Of a DNA stretch of 64,000 nucleotides, positions 62,437 to 64,000 are shown in pieces. This DNA is from JAZGER01 sp036480335. Its GTDB lineage: Bacteria; Pseudomonadota; Gammaproteobacteria; DSM-19610. How positions within the stretch are numbered: position 1 is the first letter of the stretch; each line of letters begins with the position of its first letter. The translations under genes and the position numbers were made by a program. The notes below the pieces were generated by a model, which saw only the letters and a list, made by a program, of their open reading frames with translations, did not search any database and had not been told where the DNA came from. The stretch spans positions 1 to 64,000 of the forward strand of contig JAZGGH010000005.1 of assembly GCA_036480335.1 (NCBI GenBank), written 5' to 3'.

Positions 62437-62854
62437 GCACATAGAATCAAAATGATTAGAATAACCTAATATTATTAGATAAAAATAGACCAGCAGTAGA
62501 TACACAAGAGTGCATTTCATCCGGTCATTTCGCCAACTTAATCCTCTACATAAAGTACGGCCTCAAAACGGTCAATTTCAGCATGACTCATTTGTAACAT
62601 TCCCAGTCCCAAATTAGGAACAACAACTACTTTGGGCTAACAAAGTAGCGTTACTCCCTTGACTGCTTGGCCATCTGTTGCTACCTTTCAAGTATTAAGT
62701 AATCACTATGTTTAGTTACAATCACACGTAATTATAGTTACAGCAACAATCTTTACTGGTTTAAAAGTCGATATTTTTCAGGCGGTGTAACTCTATATTG
62801 AAATATTAGGTTTTCAGAAGCAACAGACGCAATGTACTGAACAGAGGACAGAGT
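62437..62854. other. 418-bp gap with a possible transposase N-terminus vestige
   Basis: The gap separates the T6SS from the next gene. On the minus strand, 62538-62600 encodes a 20-residue frame (MLQMSHAEIDRFEAVLYVED) that resembles the start of ISNCY-type transposases (MSxxEIDRxEV). It is cut by a stop and has no inverted ends in view. The rest shows only AT-rich sequence and a short CTAATATTATTAG palindrome near 62467. No RNA gene is recognised. The vestige is weak evidence. Confidence 0.2.
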
Positions 62855-64000
62855 ATGCACAACGCATTTTCTCAAGTACCACTCTTTATCAAAAGCATTG
62901 TCTTTGCTTTTGGATTATTGTTTTCTATCTTCAGTAGCGCACTGCATGCAACGGTGACTTGGGACGGCGATACTGGAGTTAGTAAGCAAGTATTCGAATT
63001 ACATTGTACCAGGTGTCATGATGGGGTAATGAAAATAGTTGACACCCCTCCTGACCCAGCGTTTGATGCCCCCGATGAGTTCAATTGGAAAGATTACACA
63101 ACTACAAAAAACAATATCATTTCTATAATAGGGGACGATAGCACCAACCCCATAATAGAAGGTAGAATGCGAAATAGCAGCGCCCCCATGCCGCCTGTTG
63201 GATTATTAAATCCTACCACCCCAATCGAATTGGTGGAACAATGGAAAATTGATGGAACACTCAAAAATGCCGCACCAACGATAACTACTGGTTCCGCCAC
63301 GACCAATACCACAAATGGCTCTATAACACTGGAAGCCTCGGTATTCGCTAACGGTCTTCCCACTACTTTCTTATTTCAATGGATAGAAGGTGACGGCAGC
63401 CTAGACTGGAATGCTGTGGTGCCGACAAACACCGCCTCAATATCTACTAGCAGCACAGGTGGTGGCAACACAGCTGAGTCCGTCTCGGTCGATATTCCAG
63501 TTCTAAAATGTAACACCACATACCAATACCGCAGCCAGGCAACGAATAGTACTGGTTCATCACCCTTTGGAAGTACCCGGACTGTCCCTATTGGCGCATG
63601 TACAACTCTGGATGCGGACGGTGATGGATGGCTTAACGATGCCGATAATTGTCCAAATGATGCGAATCCTGAGGATCCCCAGGAAAACCTGGATGGTGAT
63701 CTTCTTGGAGATGTATGCGACGACGATATAGATGGTGACGGTGTTAGCAATGCGGCAGAAAATGCGATCCAGAATGCTGATGGCAGCATTGCCATGGATC
63801 CACGAGATGAAAATGACGCTGGACTGGCCACTCTGGACTTCGATGGTGACGGTCAAACCAATATCGACGAGTTTAACAACTGCACGAACCTCGGTGTCTC
63901 ACCTTGTGATGCTATCAATTCCGGGTTGATACCACCTGTCATCAGCTTGCAACAAAGCATCATTGTAACGGCAACGGGTTATTTAACTGCAGTTGATCTT
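62855..64000 (+). CDS. Large secreted protein with haem c motif and thrombospondin-type-3 repeats, 5' part
   Basis: The frame is open from ATG 62855 to the window end, so the 3' part is missing. A signal peptide (about 1-32, ending ALHATV) is followed by a probable monohaem cytochrome c region with CTRCH (51-55) and a possible Met ligand in SAPMPPVG (about 113-120). An Ig-like/fibronectin-like region (about 140-245) follows. Calcium-binding type-3 repeats come next (DADGDGWLNDADNCPNDA, DIDGDGVSN, DFDGDGQTNIDEF). A cytochrome domain on a surface repeat protein suggests extracellular electron transfer or a redox-linked adhesin. That reading is inferred. GAGGACAGAGT lies upstream of the ATG. Confidence 0.82.
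   Translation, partial: MHNAFSQVPLFIKSIVFAFGLLFSIFSSALHATVTWDGDTGVSKQVFELHCTRCHDGVMKIVDTPPDPAFDAPDEFNWKDYTTTKNNIISIIGDDSTNPIIEGRMRNSSAPMPPVGLLNPTTPIELVEQWKIDGTLKNAAPTITTGSATTNTTNGSITLEASVFANGLPTTFLFQWIEGDGSLDWNAVVPTNTASISTSSTGGGNTAESVSVDIPVLKCNTTYQYRSQATNSTGSSPFGSTRTVPIGACTTLDADGDGWLNDADNCPNDANPEDPQENLDGDLLGDVCDDDIDGDGVSNAAENAIQNADGSIAMDPRDENDAGLATLDFDGDGQTNIDEFNNCTNLGVSPCDAINSGLIPPVISLQQSIIVTATGYLTAVDL

Noticed and set aside
62538..62600. A real transposase gene on the minus strand
   Set aside because: Only about 20 residues resemble an ISNCY-type start before a stop. It is kept as a weak vestige, not a gene.

Overview
The window reads as a chromosomal segment of a denitrifying gammaproteobacterium of moderate GC. 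The evidence is a cytochrome cd1 (NirS) nitrite reductase with a nearly complete heme d1 pathway, a cNOR nitric oxide reductase cluster, FNR/DNR-type boxes (TTGAT-N4-ATCAA), a gammaproteobacterial LexA box (CTGT-N8-ACAG), and a complete imp-type type VI secretion (T6SS) structural cluster. The many c-type cytochromes, including an octaheme OTR-family protein, fit a respiratory, perhaps sulfur-oxidising, lifestyle. The species cannot be named from the sequence. No rRNA, tRNA, CRISPR array or intact insertion sequence was recognised.

Layout. (1) 1-7.1 kb: the 3' end of a giant cadherin/VCBS-repeat surface protein, a membrane PAS-GGDEF-GGDEF-EAL c-di-GMP enzyme, and a LexA-controlled Y-family DNA polymerase. 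(2) 7.2-15 kb: nitric oxide reductase norC-norB, then two copies of a small-membrane-protein/norE/norF module, with norQ between them and norD at the end. (3) 15-30 kb, minus strand: two successive gene sets. The downstream one is nirS, a NirT-EB_dh multiheme fusion, an EB_dh paralogue, hemerythrin, nirC, nirF, nirDL, nirG, nirH and nirJ. The upstream one is an SNase-like nuclease, a triheme cytochrome, nirN, a nirV-like FGE-fold protein and a class I cytochrome c. (4) 30.1-35.7 kb: an octaheme cytochrome with its cytochrome b partner, tonB, and an OprC/NosA-type copper receptor. (5) 35.9-37.6 kb: a DUF3616 protein and an unassigned 187-aa protein. (6) 37.7-62.4 kb: T6SS with TssA, B, C, D(Hcp), E, F, G, H(ClpV), J, K, L and M, plus TagH (FHA), PppA, TagF, ImpE/TagJ and a kinase-FGE fusion. 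No VgrG/TssI is present. (7) 62.9-64 kb: the start of a large secreted protein with a heme c motif and calcium-binding repeats.

How it works together. NirS reduces nitrite to NO and NorCB reduces NO to N2O. NirC, F, DL, G, H, J and N build and insert heme d1. Perfect FNR/DNR boxes lie before norC, norE, nirS and the octaheme gene, so these units probably form one anaerobic/NO-responsive regulon. The first step of heme d1 synthesis (nirE) and the regulator are not in the window.

The least ordinary parts are the NirT-EB_dh fusion and its paralogue, which carry CX3CH haem-like motifs next to nirS; the duplicated X-norE-norF module; a norE promoter geometry that predicts a leaderless mRNA; the SOS-box hairpin that buries the polymerase ribosome-binding site; a family of short intergenic inverted repeats; and the possible effector gene downstream of clpV.
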